From G020348185 sp964525045 (GTDB taxonomy: Bacteria; Nitrospirota; Nitrospiria; Nitrospirales; UBA8639), in assembly GCA_964525045.1 (NCBI GenBank), contig CAZGFD010000024.1, positions 1 through 56,033 of the forward strand: a stretch of DNA of 56,033 bases, given 5' to 3'. The position numbers and the translations under genes were made by a program. Below, piece by piece: positions 25,258 through 34,857 of the stretch (positions are counted from its first letter, which is position 1; every line of letters begins with the position of its first letter). Below the pieces are notes generated by a model. The model made no database searches. It worked only from the letters and a program-made list of their open reading frames with translations, and was not told the origin of the DNA.

Positions 25258-26814
25258 TTAATGCCGAAAATGCCGCATGCCGGTCATGATCATCGCCATT
25301 TGATGTTCGTCTACGGCTTTGACTACCTCTTCATCACGGATGGAGCCACCTGGCTGGATCACGGCCGTCACCCCGGCCTTGGCAGCGACATCAAGGCCAT
25401 CTCGAAAGGGGAAAAAGGCATCGGAAGCCATAACGGCCCCCTTAACCGGCAACACGGCTTTCATCTCTGCAAGCTTCACGGAGTCCACCCGACTCATTTG
25501 TCCCGCGCCAATGCCTACCGTCTGATTCTTGGTGGCAAACACGATCGCGTTGGATTTCACATGCTTACAGACCTTCCAGGCAAAATCGCACGCTTCAAAT
25601 TCTTCGTTTGTCGGTTGCCTCTTGGATGGTATTCTGAACTCACCGACTTCCCTCAGAGTTCCGAGATCCCGGTCTTGAACAAGAAGGCCGCCCACGATTT
25701 TTTTCATATCTAGGCCTTCTCGTTCCGTAACATTAAGAGAGCCGACCGCCAACAATCGCAAATCCTTTTTTCGTTTCAATTCGGCTAGCGCCTCTTCAGA
25801 GAAGTCTGGCGCAATCAGGACTTCCACAAATGTAGAGGTCACTTCTTTGGCCATGGCGAGATCCACGACCTGGTTGCAAGCTATGACCCCACCAAAGGCA
25901 GAAACCGGATCGGTTTCCCGCGCCCGCACATAGGCTTCGACAGGGCTCGATCCCAAGGCTACACCGCAGGGGTTATTGTGTTTAATAATCACAACGGCTA
26001 TGTCATCAAATTCCTTGGCCAATTCTAATGCCGAATGTGCATCGAGATAATTGTTATACGACATGGCTTTGCCATGAAGTTGTGTGGCGTGAGAAACCGA
26101 CGGCTCTTTTCCCCCAATCTCACAGTACACCGCTCCTTGCTGGTGAGGGTTTTCCCCATATCGCAAGTTTTCCACTTTTTCGTACTGCAGGGAGAGCAAA
26201 ATTGGGAATTTGTTATCCTGAGAATCGTTGGACTCCTCCCCGAGATATTTGGCAATAAGACTGTCATACCGTGCGGTGTGTTCAAACACTTTTCGGGCGA
26301 GGTCACGGCGGAGGTCCAAGGAGACTGTGCCACCCTGTAACGCCTCAAGCACACGACTATAATCAGCGGGGTCGACCACAACTAAAACATCCTCATGGTT
26401 TTTAGCAGCAGATCGCAACATCGAGGGACCACCGATATCAATTTGTTCGATGGCTTCTTCAAAGCTACAACCGGGCTTGGAGATTGTCGCTTCAAAAGGA
26501 TAGAGATTGACCACAACGACATCAATAGGATCAATTCCCTGTTCTTGCATCTGCTGAACATGAACATCCAAGCGCCGGCGACCCAATAACCCTCCGTGAA
26601 TTTTGGGATGTAATGTTTTCACCCGTCCGCCTAAAATCTCCGGAGAACCCGTATACGAGGAGACCTCCGTCACCTCAATGCCTTCATCGCGCAAGGCTTT
26701 CGCCGTTCCACCGGTGGATAAAATCTCAGCACCGAGTGCAACGAGACCTTTAGCAATTTTCGTAATATCTGTCTTATCAGAAACACTTATGAGAACTTTA
26801 TGAAGACCTGCCAT
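25258..26814 (-). CDS. purH: Bifunctional AICAR transformylase / IMP cyclohydrolase
   Basis: 518 residues. Final two steps of IMP synthesis. N-terminal IMP cyclohydrolase (MGS-like) domain with LISVSDKTDI, ILSTGGTAKAL and GGRVKTLHPKIHGG; C-terminal transformylase with IKHNNPCGVA, DPVSAFGGVIA, KHVKSNAIVFA and the DAFFPFRDG block. Cytoplasmic. First gene of the purH-purD-tsaC run. No lesion seen. Confidence 0.97.
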   Translation of the reverse strand: MAGLHKVLISVSDKTDITKIAKGLVALGAEILSTGGTAKALRDEGIEVTEVSSYTGSPEILGGRVKTLHPKIHGGLLGRRRLDVHVQQMQEQGIDPIDVVVVNLYPFEATISKPGCSFEEAIEQIDIGGPSMLRSAAKNHEDVLVVVDPADYSRVLEALQGGTVSLDLRRDLARKVFEHTARYDSLIAKYLGEESNDSQDNKFPILLSLQYEKVENLRYGENPHQQGAVYCEIGGKEPSVSHATQLHGKAMSYNNYLDAHSALELAKEFDDIAVVIIKHNNPCGVALGSSPVEAYVRARETDPVSAFGGVIACNQVVDLAMAKEVTSTFVEVLIAPDFSEEALAELKRKKDLRLLAVGSLNVTEREGLDMKKIVGGLLVQDRDLGTLREVGEFRIPSKRQPTNEEFEACDFAWKVCKHVKSNAIVFATKNQTVGIGAGQMSRVDSVKLAEMKAVLPVKGAVMASDAFFPFRDGLDVAAKAGVTAVIQPGGSIRDEEVVKAVDEHQMAMIMTGMRHFRH

Positions 26815-27183
26815 CGGCTTTACCTCGATAGAAGTTTTGAGTTGACACTTCTGAATAAATCAAAGATTAGGATTTACAGTCCAAAGTTCAAGAATCTAAG
26901 GGCTTCAGGGCCGTAAACATAAAACATAAAGCCCGAAAATCTTTCACACTCCCACTCTCCTATGGGGGATGGAAATGCGAGACCGAACGTTTAGAGAACC
27001 TGTGTTGAGTTAGAGTTTCTCAACGTCTAACAAGATATGTATGGAAGGATGACCAGCTTATCAAAAGCTTTCCTTAACTGCAATGAACTCAGACATAATC
27101 AAGAAATTCTCGATGGGCCAAGTATCAATACGATCTAAACTTCCCAGAGATCCGCTCTTCAAAATTTGATCGATGAAAGACTT
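26815..27183. other. 369-base spacer between purH and the nuo operon end
   Basis: No gene seen. Contains word-like repeat text (gtccaaagttcaagaatc, ccgtaaacataaaacataaag) near 26880-26940. No strong terminator could be drawn for the leftward nuo transcript, although the region is A/T-rich; the purH promoter must lie here. Confidence 0.4.
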
Positions 27184-28665
27184 TTATTTGAAGGGAATCA
27201 CGGCCGAAAGAGTCATAGAGACAAGGGGGCCTGGGTAAATTCCAAGCAAGACCACCCCACCAACAGCACAGGCCAGAACCACAGTCGTCCCGGGTGAACG
27301 TGCAAGGCGGGTTTCGAGTTCCTGCGTAGAGGTAGGTTCCCGCATATACATGACCATGACCACGCGAAGATAGTAAAAAGCGGATACGGCCGCAAAGAAG
27401 AGCCCGACCAGGGCGAGCCAGGCCATACTCGCATTCACCGCCGACATGAACAGATAAAACTTTCCGATAAATCCAGCCGTGGGGGGAATACCCGCAAGGG
27501 ATACCATAAAGAGCAGCATGAGAAACGCAGCTCCTTTATGACGTTTGGAGAGGCCCGTGAAATCCTCTAACTCCTCTCCTTCTAATCCCCCTTTTCGCAA
27601 CAGTGCCACAATGGCAAATGCCCCCAGAGTCATAAACGAATAGATCGCCAAATAGAGCATGACGCTGGAAACTCCATGGGTGACAATGGGATCGCCATTG
27701 GCGACCGAACCAGCCACAACCAAGCCAATCAACGCATATCCGGCGTGCGCAATGCTGGAATAGGCCAGCATTCGTTTGACGTTTGTTTGCACTATCGCCA
27801 CGATATTACCCAGAGCCACGGTCAAGACACACACTGCCAGAATCATTCCCTGCCAGTTGGGCTTAACGCCTCCAAATCCTTCAAGTAAGACACGTAAGAA
27901 CGCAGCAAAACTGGCGGCTTTGGACGCCACGGCCATAAACGCGGTGACCGAAGTTGGAGCTCCCTGATAGACATCTGGTGTCCACATATGAAAGGGCACA
28001 GCCGCAACTTTGAAGCCAAAGCCCACAATCAACAACATCATCGAGATCATGACCATCGGATCATCGACTCCCCGACTGGTTAGGGCTTCGGCGATATCGG
28101 CCAACCGCGTACTGCCTGCGACGCCATAGAGCAGAGAAATCCCATAGAGGAGGATGCCCGAGGAGAAAGAACCAAGGATAAAATATTTTGCCGACGATTC
28201 GATGGACCGTGCCTCAAAACGTTTGAACCCAGCCATGACATAAAGAGCAATGGACATCAACTCGATACCCAAATACATGGTCAAAAGATCCGCGGCGGAT
28301 ACCATGATCATCATGCCAGCGAGGGAAAGCAAAATGAATCCATAATACTCGGCGAGATCAATGTGTTCTTCCTTAAGATACGTCATGGAAAGAAGGATGG
28401 TGAGGCCACTGACGACATATAAAAGGAGTTTCCAAAAGGCAGCATACGAATCAATGACGACAAGATTACTGAAAGCAAAGACCCGATCATCCAGATCACC
28501 AACCGTCACCAGAAAACAGAGGATCAGCGTGCCTAAGCTCATCCAGGCCAACGCATCTTTCCTTGAAGGCGGTGTAATCGGATCCAGGACCAATAGGACA
28601 CAGGCGGTTCCGACAACGAGAAGCTCTGGAAGAATGGCAATTAAGTCCGCTAAGGGAATGGTCAT
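27184..28665 (-). CDS. nuoN: NADH-quinone oxidoreductase subunit N
   Basis: 493 residues, antiporter-like membrane subunit of complex I with about 14 predicted helices. Key features: YYGFILLSLAGMMIMVSAADLLTMYLGIELMSIALY (conserved Glu in the fifth helix), the RSIESSAKYFILGS helix with its Lys, and KRMLAYSSIAHAGY. Last gene of the operon; its ATG overlaps the nuoM stop by 4 bases. Confidence 0.96.
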   Translation of the reverse strand: MTIPLADLIAILPELLVVGTACVLLVLDPITPPSRKDALAWMSLGTLILCFLVTVGDLDDRVFAFSNLVVIDSYAAFWKLLLYVVSGLTILLSMTYLKEEHIDLAEYYGFILLSLAGMMIMVSAADLLTMYLGIELMSIALYVMAGFKRFEARSIESSAKYFILGSFSSGILLYGISLLYGVAGSTRLADIAEALTSRGVDDPMVMISMMLLIVGFGFKVAAVPFHMWTPDVYQGAPTSVTAFMAVASKAASFAAFLRVLLEGFGGVKPNWQGMILAVCVLTVALGNIVAIVQTNVKRMLAYSSIAHAGYALIGLVVAGSVANGDPIVTHGVSSVMLYLAIYSFMTLGAFAIVALLRKGGLEGEELEDFTGLSKRHKGAAFLMLLFMVSLAGIPPTAGFIGKFYLFMSAVNASMAWLALVGLFFAAVSAFYYLRVVMVMYMREPTSTQELETRLARSPGTTVVLACAVGGVVLLGIYPGPLVSMTLSAVIPFK

Positions 28666-30224
28666 GGGTATACAATCCGAATTTCGTGACTCACACGAAT
28701 CCGTTCTTGAGAGGACATAACCTGAAAATTCTCTGGTTGACGGCGATCGTCCACTGTCATCACCACCGGTCCGTTTTGGAGCAAGCGATCAACACTGGCG
28801 TGCATCACATCCAACACAGGTTTGGGATAGAGGCCAATCCAAAAGACAAATACCACCAGCGGGACCAACATCCCGAACTCACGCCAATTTAAGTCGGAGA
28901 GTTTAGGAGCCATGTGCTCCGCCGGACTTCCATAGATGACTCGTTGGAGCATATACAGGATATACACCGCGGCCAAAATTATCCCTAAGGCGGCAAGGGT
29001 CGCCGTGAGTTTACTCCAGAAGAAGGTTCCCACCAGGACAAGAAATTCTCCGACAAAACTATTCATCCCAGGGAGCCCAACCGATGATAAACCAAAAATC
29101 ACGAGAAAGGTCGCATAGCGAGGCATGGGTGATGCCAGGCCCGAGTTATCGGCAATGAGCCGACTGTGAGTTCGCTCATAGATGATGCCCACACACATAA
29201 AGAGGGCTCCTGTGGTAATGCCATGATTAATCATTTGCAGGATAGCCCCTTCAATTCCCTGAGCATTGAGCGCAAAAATACCAAGGGTCACAAATCCCAT
29301 ATGGCTGACACTTGAATAGGCAATGAGCTTTTTCAGATCGTCCTGGGCCAGCGCCATATACGCCCCATAAATAATGGCAATGACCGAGAGGGCCATGATT
29401 ATGGGGGTAAACGTCACCGTGGCATCGGGCAACATCGGAAGCGAAAATCGAAGAAAGCCGTACGTACCCATTTTCAACAGCACACTGGCCAGAATGACAC
29501 TGCCGGCTGTTGGCGCTTCGACATGCGCATCAGGCAACCAGGTGTGAAAAGGAAACATGGGCACCTTGACCGCAAACGCGGCAAAAAATGCCCAAAACAA
29601 GAGCGCTTGCAGGCTGGGAGCATATTCGGCTTTGCTGAGGGCTAAAATGTCAAAAGTCTGTCCCCCTTTAAAAAACAATACAAGAATGGCGACTAACAGG
29701 AGGATGCTGCCGGCTAAGGTGTATAAGAAAAACTTTATGGCTGCGTAGATCCGATTTGGACCACCCCACACCCCGATCAGGAGATACATGGGAATCAACA
29801 TGGTTTCCCAGAAAATGTAAAACAACACAAAGTCCATGGCGCAAAACACTCCGACGGTGGCGGTCTCCATGACCAGAAGGCTCACCATGAATTCGCGAAC
29901 ACGAGTGTTGATCGCCGTCCAGGAAACCAGCACACAGAGAGGGGTCAGGAAGGTAGTCAGAAGAACCAGGGGTAGGCTGATTCCGTCTATGCCCAATGTG
30001 TAGTGTATAGGAGGGGAGGTAATCCATGAATGCCGTTCGGCAAACTGCATTCCAGGATTGCTGTTGTCAAACAGAATCCAAAGAGGTAGTGAGACCAGGA
30101 GCACCAGGGAAGAAAATCCCAGGGCGATCTGCCGTGCGGCTGATTCCTTGGCCATAAAAATGGCCCCGGCCCCGACCAGCGGCAGAAAAATAACCAGAGT
30201 CAACCAAGGTAAGTTCAGCAACAT
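28662..30224 (-). CDS. nuoM: NADH-quinone oxidoreductase subunit M
   Basis: About 520 residues, proton-pumping antiporter-like subunit. Conserved Glu in FYIFWETMLIPMY, the AAIKFFLYTLAGS helix with its Lys, and KKLIAYSSVSHMGFV. Start ATG 30224 (MLLNLPWLTLVIF) is preferred; a TTG at 30236 four codons earlier lies in the spacer repeat whose words (aaatttgag) run into the start. Only one nuoM copy is present, so this operon is of the ordinary 14-subunit-type layout. Confidence 0.96.
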   Translation of the reverse strand: MLLNLPWLTLVIFLPLVGAGAIFMAKESAARQIALGFSSLVLLVSLPLWILFDNSNPGMQFAERHSWITSPPIHYTLGIDGISLPLVLLTTFLTPLCVLVSWTAINTRVREFMVSLLVMETATVGVFCAMDFVLFYIFWETMLIPMYLLIGVWGGPNRIYAAIKFFLYTLAGSILLLVAILVLFFKGGQTFDILALSKAEYAPSLQALLFWAFFAAFAVKVPMFPFHTWLPDAHVEAPTAGSVILASVLLKMGTYGFLRFSLPMLPDATVTFTPIIMALSVIAIIYGAYMALAQDDLKKLIAYSSVSHMGFVTLGIFALNAQGIEGAILQMINHGITTGALFMCVGIIYERTHSRLIADNSGLASPMPRYATFLVIFGLSSVGLPGMNSFVGEFLVLVGTFFWSKLTATLAALGIILAAVYILYMLQRVIYGSPAEHMAPKLSDLNWREFGMLVPLVVFVFWIGLYPKPVLDVMHASVDRLLQNGPVVMTVDDRRQPENFQVMSSQERIRVSHEIRIVYP

Positions 30225-30309
30225 CTCAAATTTCAAATCTCATATTTCAGTTTTTTTATGTCAGATTTCAAATTCCAAATTTCAGATTCTAATTTGAGAT
30301 TTGAGATAT
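30223..30309. repeat. Word-like inverted repeat between nuoL and nuoM
   Basis: Left words atctcaaatttcaaatct (30223-30240) pair imperfectly with aatttgagatttgagatat (30291-30309); the middle repeats gatttcaaattccaaattt. Could form a hairpin in the nuo mRNA just ahead of nuoM. Confidence 0.6.
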
Positions 30310-30313
30310 CTCC

Positions 30314-32215
30314 TCAATAGAGGAGATATACACCCAAAATCATGACCGCTCCAGCGGTCATGGCCAATGCATAATTTTGTGTTTCCCCGCTTTGGACAAG
30401 GCGCGTCACCCAACCGCTCCAGGCTATTCCCCGTGCCACACCATTGACGGCACCATCAATAACCTTCACGTCCACCTTTTTCCACATCTTGTCTGCCACT
30501 TCAAATGTAGGTTCGACCAAAGTTTTGTCGTAGGCCTCGTCCACATACCATTTATGGAAAGACCCTTGATAAAGGGTTTGCCATTTCTCACTTAAATGGT
30601 CAGAGAGACCGGGAGACTTGACATACATCACATAGGCCAGACCAATTCCCAACAACCCTAAAAGGGATGCCGCCCCGCCGATAATCCAAGCCTCGGCTCC
30701 TCCATGGTGGCCACCCGCGGCTTCACCTTGCGGAAACGCCTGTTGAAGAAATTCGGGAATGCCAATATAGCCGGTCACAATACTGAGCACCGCCAGAATC
30801 ACTAAGGGAACCGTCATGGTTTTTGACGGTTCATGTATATGGCCGGCATGATGGAGATCGACGCGGGAATCTCCCCAAAAGGTCACAAACACCAATCGGA
30901 AACTGTAAAAGGCCGTCATCCCCGCCGTAATCACACCAAGAACCGTCAGCGTTTGGCCCAACCCACCAGACATCCAGGAGGCCAGGAGCAATTCATCTTT
31001 ACTGAAAAAACCAGCGGTAAACGGGAACCCTGCAAGGGCAAGAGAGCCGATCACAAAGGTCCAATAGGTGATCGGAAGCTTATTTTTAAGCCCCCCCATG
31101 TATCGCATATCCTGTTCATGGTGAAGGGCAATGATGACAGAACCACAACCCAAAAATAGCAGTGCCTTAAAGGATCCATGGGTCAACAAATGATAAATTC
31201 CCTCGACATATCCCCCTAAGCCGCAGGCCATCATCATGTAGCCCAACTGACTTAAGGTCGAATAGGCCACAATTCGTTTGATATCGGTCTGGGTCAGTGC
31301 AATCGTGGCTCCCAGAAACATCGTTAGAGCTCCAACGACTGCCACCACATCCATGGCCACTGGTGAGAGGTTATACAGCGGAGCCAAACGAGCCACCATG
31401 AAAACGCCAGCCGTCACCATGGTGGCCGCGTGGATTAAAGCCGAGATGGGGGTTGGGCCTTCCATGGCATCAGGCAACCAGACGTGAAGGGGTACTTGGG
31501 CTGACTTCCCAACAGCCCCAACAAACAACAACACACACATCAATGTGAGGGCGGACACTTCCCAATTCCCCCCAATCGCCCCAAGGAGATTCACGGTGGC
31601 ACTCGACATATCCGGAGCATGTAAAAAGACTTCCTCGTATTGCAAACTGCCGAATATCACAAAGACCAGCAGGACTCCAAGCATAAACCCGAAGTCACCG
31701 ACCCGATTGACGATGAAGGCCTTCGTCGCGGCCGCCCGTGCCGAATGCCGCTCATACCAATGTCCGATCAGAAGATAGGAACACAGGCCAACCGCTTCCC
31801 AAAACACGAATAACTGAAGAAAATTGTCGGACATGACCAGCATCAACATCGAAAAGGTAAACAAGGCAATATTTGAGAAAAACCTCGCGTACCCGGGCTC
31901 TCCATGCATGTATCCGATCGTATAAATATGAACGAGAGAACTGACGATAGTCACCAGTAGCAACATGGCGGCCGTCAGCTGATCCACATAAAGCCCCAAC
32001 TCAATGTGAAGATCGCCGGACGAAGCCCACGTGTAAAGCGGTATGTGCAAAATTCGGCCGCCCGCCACTTCGGCGAAGGCCAGGAGAGAGAGAAGGAAGG
32101 AAAGGAGGACTGCTGGAACAGCAATCAGGTGGCTTCGGTCTTTTACCCAATGACCGAAAAACCCGATAATAATAAATGCGAGGAGTGGAAGAAGCGGGAT
32201 TAAAGTATAGAGCAT
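30314..32215 (-). CDS. nuoL: NADH-quinone oxidoreductase subunit L
   Basis: 633 residues, the largest antiporter-like subunit, carrying the long lateral helix at its C-terminal end. Hallmarks: FVFWEAVGLCSYLLIG (conserved Glu/Asp helix), RAAATKAFIVNRVGDFGF, HVWLPDAMEGPTPISALIHAATMVTAG and KRIVAYSTLSQLGYM. Membrane. 10 bases behind nuoK. No lesion seen. Confidence 0.97.
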   Translation of the reverse strand: MLYTLIPLLPLLAFIIIGFFGHWVKDRSHLIAVPAVLLSFLLSLLAFAEVAGGRILHIPLYTWASSGDLHIELGLYVDQLTAAMLLLVTIVSSLVHIYTIGYMHGEPGYARFFSNIALFTFSMLMLVMSDNFLQLFVFWEAVGLCSYLLIGHWYERHSARAAATKAFIVNRVGDFGFMLGVLLVFVIFGSLQYEEVFLHAPDMSSATVNLLGAIGGNWEVSALTLMCVLLFVGAVGKSAQVPLHVWLPDAMEGPTPISALIHAATMVTAGVFMVARLAPLYNLSPVAMDVVAVVGALTMFLGATIALTQTDIKRIVAYSTLSQLGYMMMACGLGGYVEGIYHLLTHGSFKALLFLGCGSVIIALHHEQDMRYMGGLKNKLPITYWTFVIGSLALAGFPFTAGFFSKDELLLASWMSGGLGQTLTVLGVITAGMTAFYSFRLVFVTFWGDSRVDLHHAGHIHEPSKTMTVPLVILAVLSIVTGYIGIPEFLQQAFPQGEAAGGHHGGAEAWIIGGAASLLGLLGIGLAYVMYVKSPGLSDHLSEKWQTLYQGSFHKWYVDEAYDKTLVEPTFEVADKMWKKVDVKVIDGAVNGVARGIAWSGWVTRLVQSGETQNYALAMTAGAVMILGVYLLY

Positions 32216-32225
32216 CCCCTGACCA

Positions 32226-32531
32226 TTACCATTTCAACAATCGGAAGTCATCCACATTGATACTGGCAGAATGCCGATACAGGGCCACAATAATGGCGAG
32301 CCCGACGGCGACTTCCGCTGCAGCCACGGTAAGGGCGAAGAAGACAAACACCTGACCGGATAAGTTTCCCAGATAGGAAGAAAACGCCACAAAGTTAATG
32401 TTCGTGGCATTCAGCATCAATTCAATGGATAGCAGAATGATAATAATATTACGTCTGATCAAGACTCCGACCAGTCCTATCAGAAACACCAATCCGCTTA
32501 ACATCAGGTAATACGTAATGGGAACGACCAT
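32226..32531 (-). CDS. nuoK: NADH-quinone oxidoreductase subunit K
   Basis: 101 residues, three transmembrane helices. The two conserved Glu sit in LLSIELMLNATNINF and TVAAAEVAVGLAI. One-base overlap with the nuoJ stop indicates coupled translation. Homologue of mitochondrial ND4L. Confidence 0.97.
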   Translation of the reverse strand: MVVPITYYLMLSGLVFLIGLVGVLIRRNIIIILLSIELMLNATNINFVAFSSYLGNLSGQVFVFFALTVAAAEVAVGLAIIVALYRHSASINVDDFRLLKW

Positions 32532-33046
32532 TAAGACTTGGACTCCATAATTCCCTTTTTCGTTAAGATGACGGCTCCAATCATCGCCACCAATAAGATC
32601 AAGGAGGCAATTTCAAAGGGGAACAGGTAGGTGGAATAGAGGATTTCTCCGATCCCTTCGGTATTCCCCACTACCGCCGACATGGAATCGGCCGACTGTT
32701 CCCTACCGAACTTCGGTCCTTCGCCTCGAAATGAGAGCAACAGGGCCTCGGCAAGCAGAGTCAAACCCAATAGTATCCCCACCGTCCGTTGCTGATGAAA
32801 CCGCAATTCCTTTTTGACATTCAATAACATCACCACAAAGAGATACAGGACAAGAATGGCACCCGCGTAGACGATAATCTGGATAGCCGCCAAGAATTCC
32901 GCGTGCAACGTGACATACAAGCCGGCCACATGGAAAAACATCACGAGGAGGGACAGAGCACTATAAATGGGGTTTCGAATCGCAACCACGAGGGAAGCGG
33001 TCAAGACGATGACACCCGCAAAGTAGAAAAAAACCAGAGTATTCAC
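32531..33046 (-). CDS. nuoJ: NADH-quinone oxidoreductase subunit J
   Basis: 171 residues, ND6 homologue with five helices; the third contains the pi-bulge region (VYAGAILVLYLFVVMLL). Start is GTG 33046, which overlaps the stop of the mini-ORF at 33043-33123 (GTGA), pointing to coupled translation. C-terminal helix IASLILLVAMIGAVILTKK. Confidence 0.95.
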   Translation of the reverse strand: MNTLVFFYFAGVIVLTASLVVAIRNPIYSALSLLVMFFHVAGLYVTLHAEFLAAIQIIVYAGAILVLYLFVVMLLNVKKELRFHQQRTVGILLGLTLLAEALLLSFRGEGPKFGREQSADSMSAVVGNTEGIGEILYSTYLFPFEIASLILLVAMIGAVILTKKGIMESKS

Positions 33047-33123
33047 GCGCTCGTCCTGGCATCGACAGTATGGCGGTGATGGGGACCCGTGAGAATCCAG
33101 CGATCATGGAGAGTGGAGATCAT
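33043..33123 (-). CDS. 26-codon mini-ORF filling the nuoI-nuoJ gap
   Basis: ATG 33123 begins 2 bases after the nuoI stop and the TGA at 33043-33045 overlaps the nuoJ GTG start by 4 bases. Peptide MISTLHDRWILTGPHHRHTV plus six more residues, with three His close together. May be a coupling device that carries ribosomes from nuoI to nuoJ, or a tiny accessory peptide. Chance cannot be excluded for such a short frame. Confidence 0.3.
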   Translation of the reverse strand: MISTLHDRWILTGPHHRHTVDARTSA

Positions 33124-33125
33124 GT

Positions 33126-33665
33126 TCAATTTTCCTTCTGCGGCAAATCTTTAAATGACACATTGAAAAACGCCACATTAGGATGTTGAAACTCAATTCT
33201 TTTTTCTCGAACAGGATAAGACCGATCACCAATGGCTAATAATTGTTCTTTATTCAACTGTAAATTGCGCTTGTCATAGACGGACCATTCGAATTCACGT
33301 GTCATGCCTAATGCATCCACGGGACATGCTTCCACACAGAGCCCGCAAAATAAACACCGCGTCATGTCCATGTAGTATTCCTTTGAATACCTTTTCGTTG
33401 GTTCACCCGGGACTTCTGCACTGATGACTCTGATCACCCGGGAAGGACAGGCCGCCTCGCACAGATCACAGCCGACGCACTTTTCAGTTCCGTCATCATA
33501 TCGAAGAAGGGCCAGCATCCCCCGGTAATTGTCGGGAAGGGGCTTCTTTTCATGCGGATACTGGACGGTAATCGGTTTGTAATTGAGTAAATGCGAAAGC
33601 GTGGCTTTCATGCCCATAAGAATTTCATAAAAGGTCAGAGTTTTTATCCATTCACGCCAATTCAT
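33126..33665 (-). CDS. nuoI: NADH-quinone oxidoreductase subunit I
   Basis: 179 residues from ATG 33665 (MNWREWIKTLTFYEIL); an upstream ATG at 33728 would overlap nuoH and adds residues foreign to the family. Two ferredoxin motifs, CVGCDLCEAACP and CLFCGLCVEACP, bind the 4Fe-4S clusters N6a and N6b of the peripheral arm. Amphipathic N-terminal helix lies on the membrane. Confidence 0.96.
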   Translation of the reverse strand: MNWREWIKTLTFYEILMGMKATLSHLLNYKPITVQYPHEKKPLPDNYRGMLALLRYDDGTEKCVGCDLCEAACPSRVIRVISAEVPGEPTKRYSKEYYMDMTRCLFCGLCVEACPVDALGMTREFEWSVYDKRNLQLNKEQLLAIGDRSYPVREKRIEFQHPNVAFFNVSFKDLPQKEN

Positions 33666-33684
33666 CGACGCCCCCTTCTTCGAG

Positions 33685-34749
33685 TCACGATCCCGGAAAC
33701 AAATAGGCCAAAGTGGATGTGACGACAATATTACCCAGAGCGATCGGCAGCAGCACTTTCCAGCCGAATCTCATCAACTGGTCATAACGTAGCCGAGGCA
33801 GGGTGGCACGAAGCCAGAAGAACAGAAATAAAAAGAAGTACACTTTAATTGTGAACCAAAAGATTCCCGTCACCCAGGTCAAAGATTCGGGACCCTGGAG
33901 GAAGGAAAATGGGGCATGCCACCCACCGAAGAATAGAACGGTGGCCACGCAAGACACTAAAATCATATTCGCATACTCCGCCAAGAAGAAAAAGGCAAAC
34001 CGCATTCCGCTGTATTCAGTAAAGAACCCCGCAACTAACTCACTTTCCGCTTCAGGCAAGTCAAACGGCACTCTATTGGTCTCAGCGACTGCGGAAATAA
34101 TAAACACGACAAAAGCAATAGCTTGCGGAAATGGCAGAGTAAAGAAGAACCAATTCCAAAATCCCCCCGCTTGAGCCTCGGTGATCTGGACCATGCTCAA
34201 GGAACCGGCTAACAGCAATACCCCGACAATGGAAAGCCCGACATTCAATTCATAGCTGATTAATTGCGCGGCGGACCGTAATCCCCCAAGGAGAGAATAT
34301 TTGCTGTTGGATGACCACCCCCCAAGGATAATGCCGTAGGCGCCAATGGAAGCAAAAGCCAAGATATATAAAATTCCAATATTAATATCGCTGATCACAA
34401 ACGGTTTAAATTCCACGCCCGGAGTAATTTCGATGGACCAATTCGGACCGAACGGTATGACGGCAAACCCAATTAATGCGGGAACGAGAGAAAGGATCGG
34501 AGCAAGGCTAAACATCAGTCTGTTAGCCCCTGCCGGGATAATATCTTCCTTAAAGAACAACTTCAGGCCATCGGCAACCGGCTGCAAAATACCGTACGGG
34601 CCAACTTCCATCGGACCCATCCGGTCCTGCATCCATCCCAACACCTTCCGTTCCAGCAACGTTAAGATGGCCACCGTGAGCAACACAATGCCCATGATCA
34701 CGCCAATTTGAGTCAGGGTCAGCGCAAGTTTTATTCCTGTTTCAAGCAC
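33685..34749 (-). CDS. nuoH: NADH-quinone oxidoreductase subunit H
   Basis: 354 residues, eight-helix ND1 homologue that forms the quinone channel. Hallmarks: LLERKVLGWMQDRMGP in the first helix and loop, and AETNRVPFDLPEAESELVAG with its acidic quinone-loop residues. Start GTG 34749 is only 8 bases from the assembly gap, so an earlier start hidden in the gap cannot be excluded, though the N-terminus already has normal length. Confidence 0.94.
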   Translation of the reverse strand: MLETGIKLALTLTQIGVIMGIVLLTVAILTLLERKVLGWMQDRMGPMEVGPYGILQPVADGLKLFFKEDIIPAGANRLMFSLAPILSLVPALIGFAVIPFGPNWSIEITPGVEFKPFVISDINIGILYILAFASIGAYGIILGGWSSNSKYSLLGGLRSAAQLISYELNVGLSIVGVLLLAGSLSMVQITEAQAGGFWNWFFFTLPFPQAIAFVVFIISAVAETNRVPFDLPEAESELVAGFFTEYSGMRFAFFFLAEYANMILVSCVATVLFFGGWHAPFSFLQGPESLTWVTGIFWFTIKVYFFLFLFFWLRATLPRLRYDQLMRFGWKVLLPIALGNIVVTSTLAYLFPGS

Positions 34750-34757
34750 GTGAATAC

Positions 34758-34857
34758 NNNNNNNNNNNNNNNNNNNNNNNNNNNNNNNNNNNNNNNNNNN
34801 NNNNNNNNNNNNNNNNNNNNNNNNNNNNNNNNNNNNNNNNNNNNNNNNNNNNNNNNN
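34758..34857. other. Assembly gap (100 N)
   Basis: Exactly 100 N, the usual scaffold placeholder, so the real distance is unknown. It removes the nuoG C-terminus, the nuoG-nuoH spacer and any start signals of nuoH. Confidence 1.
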
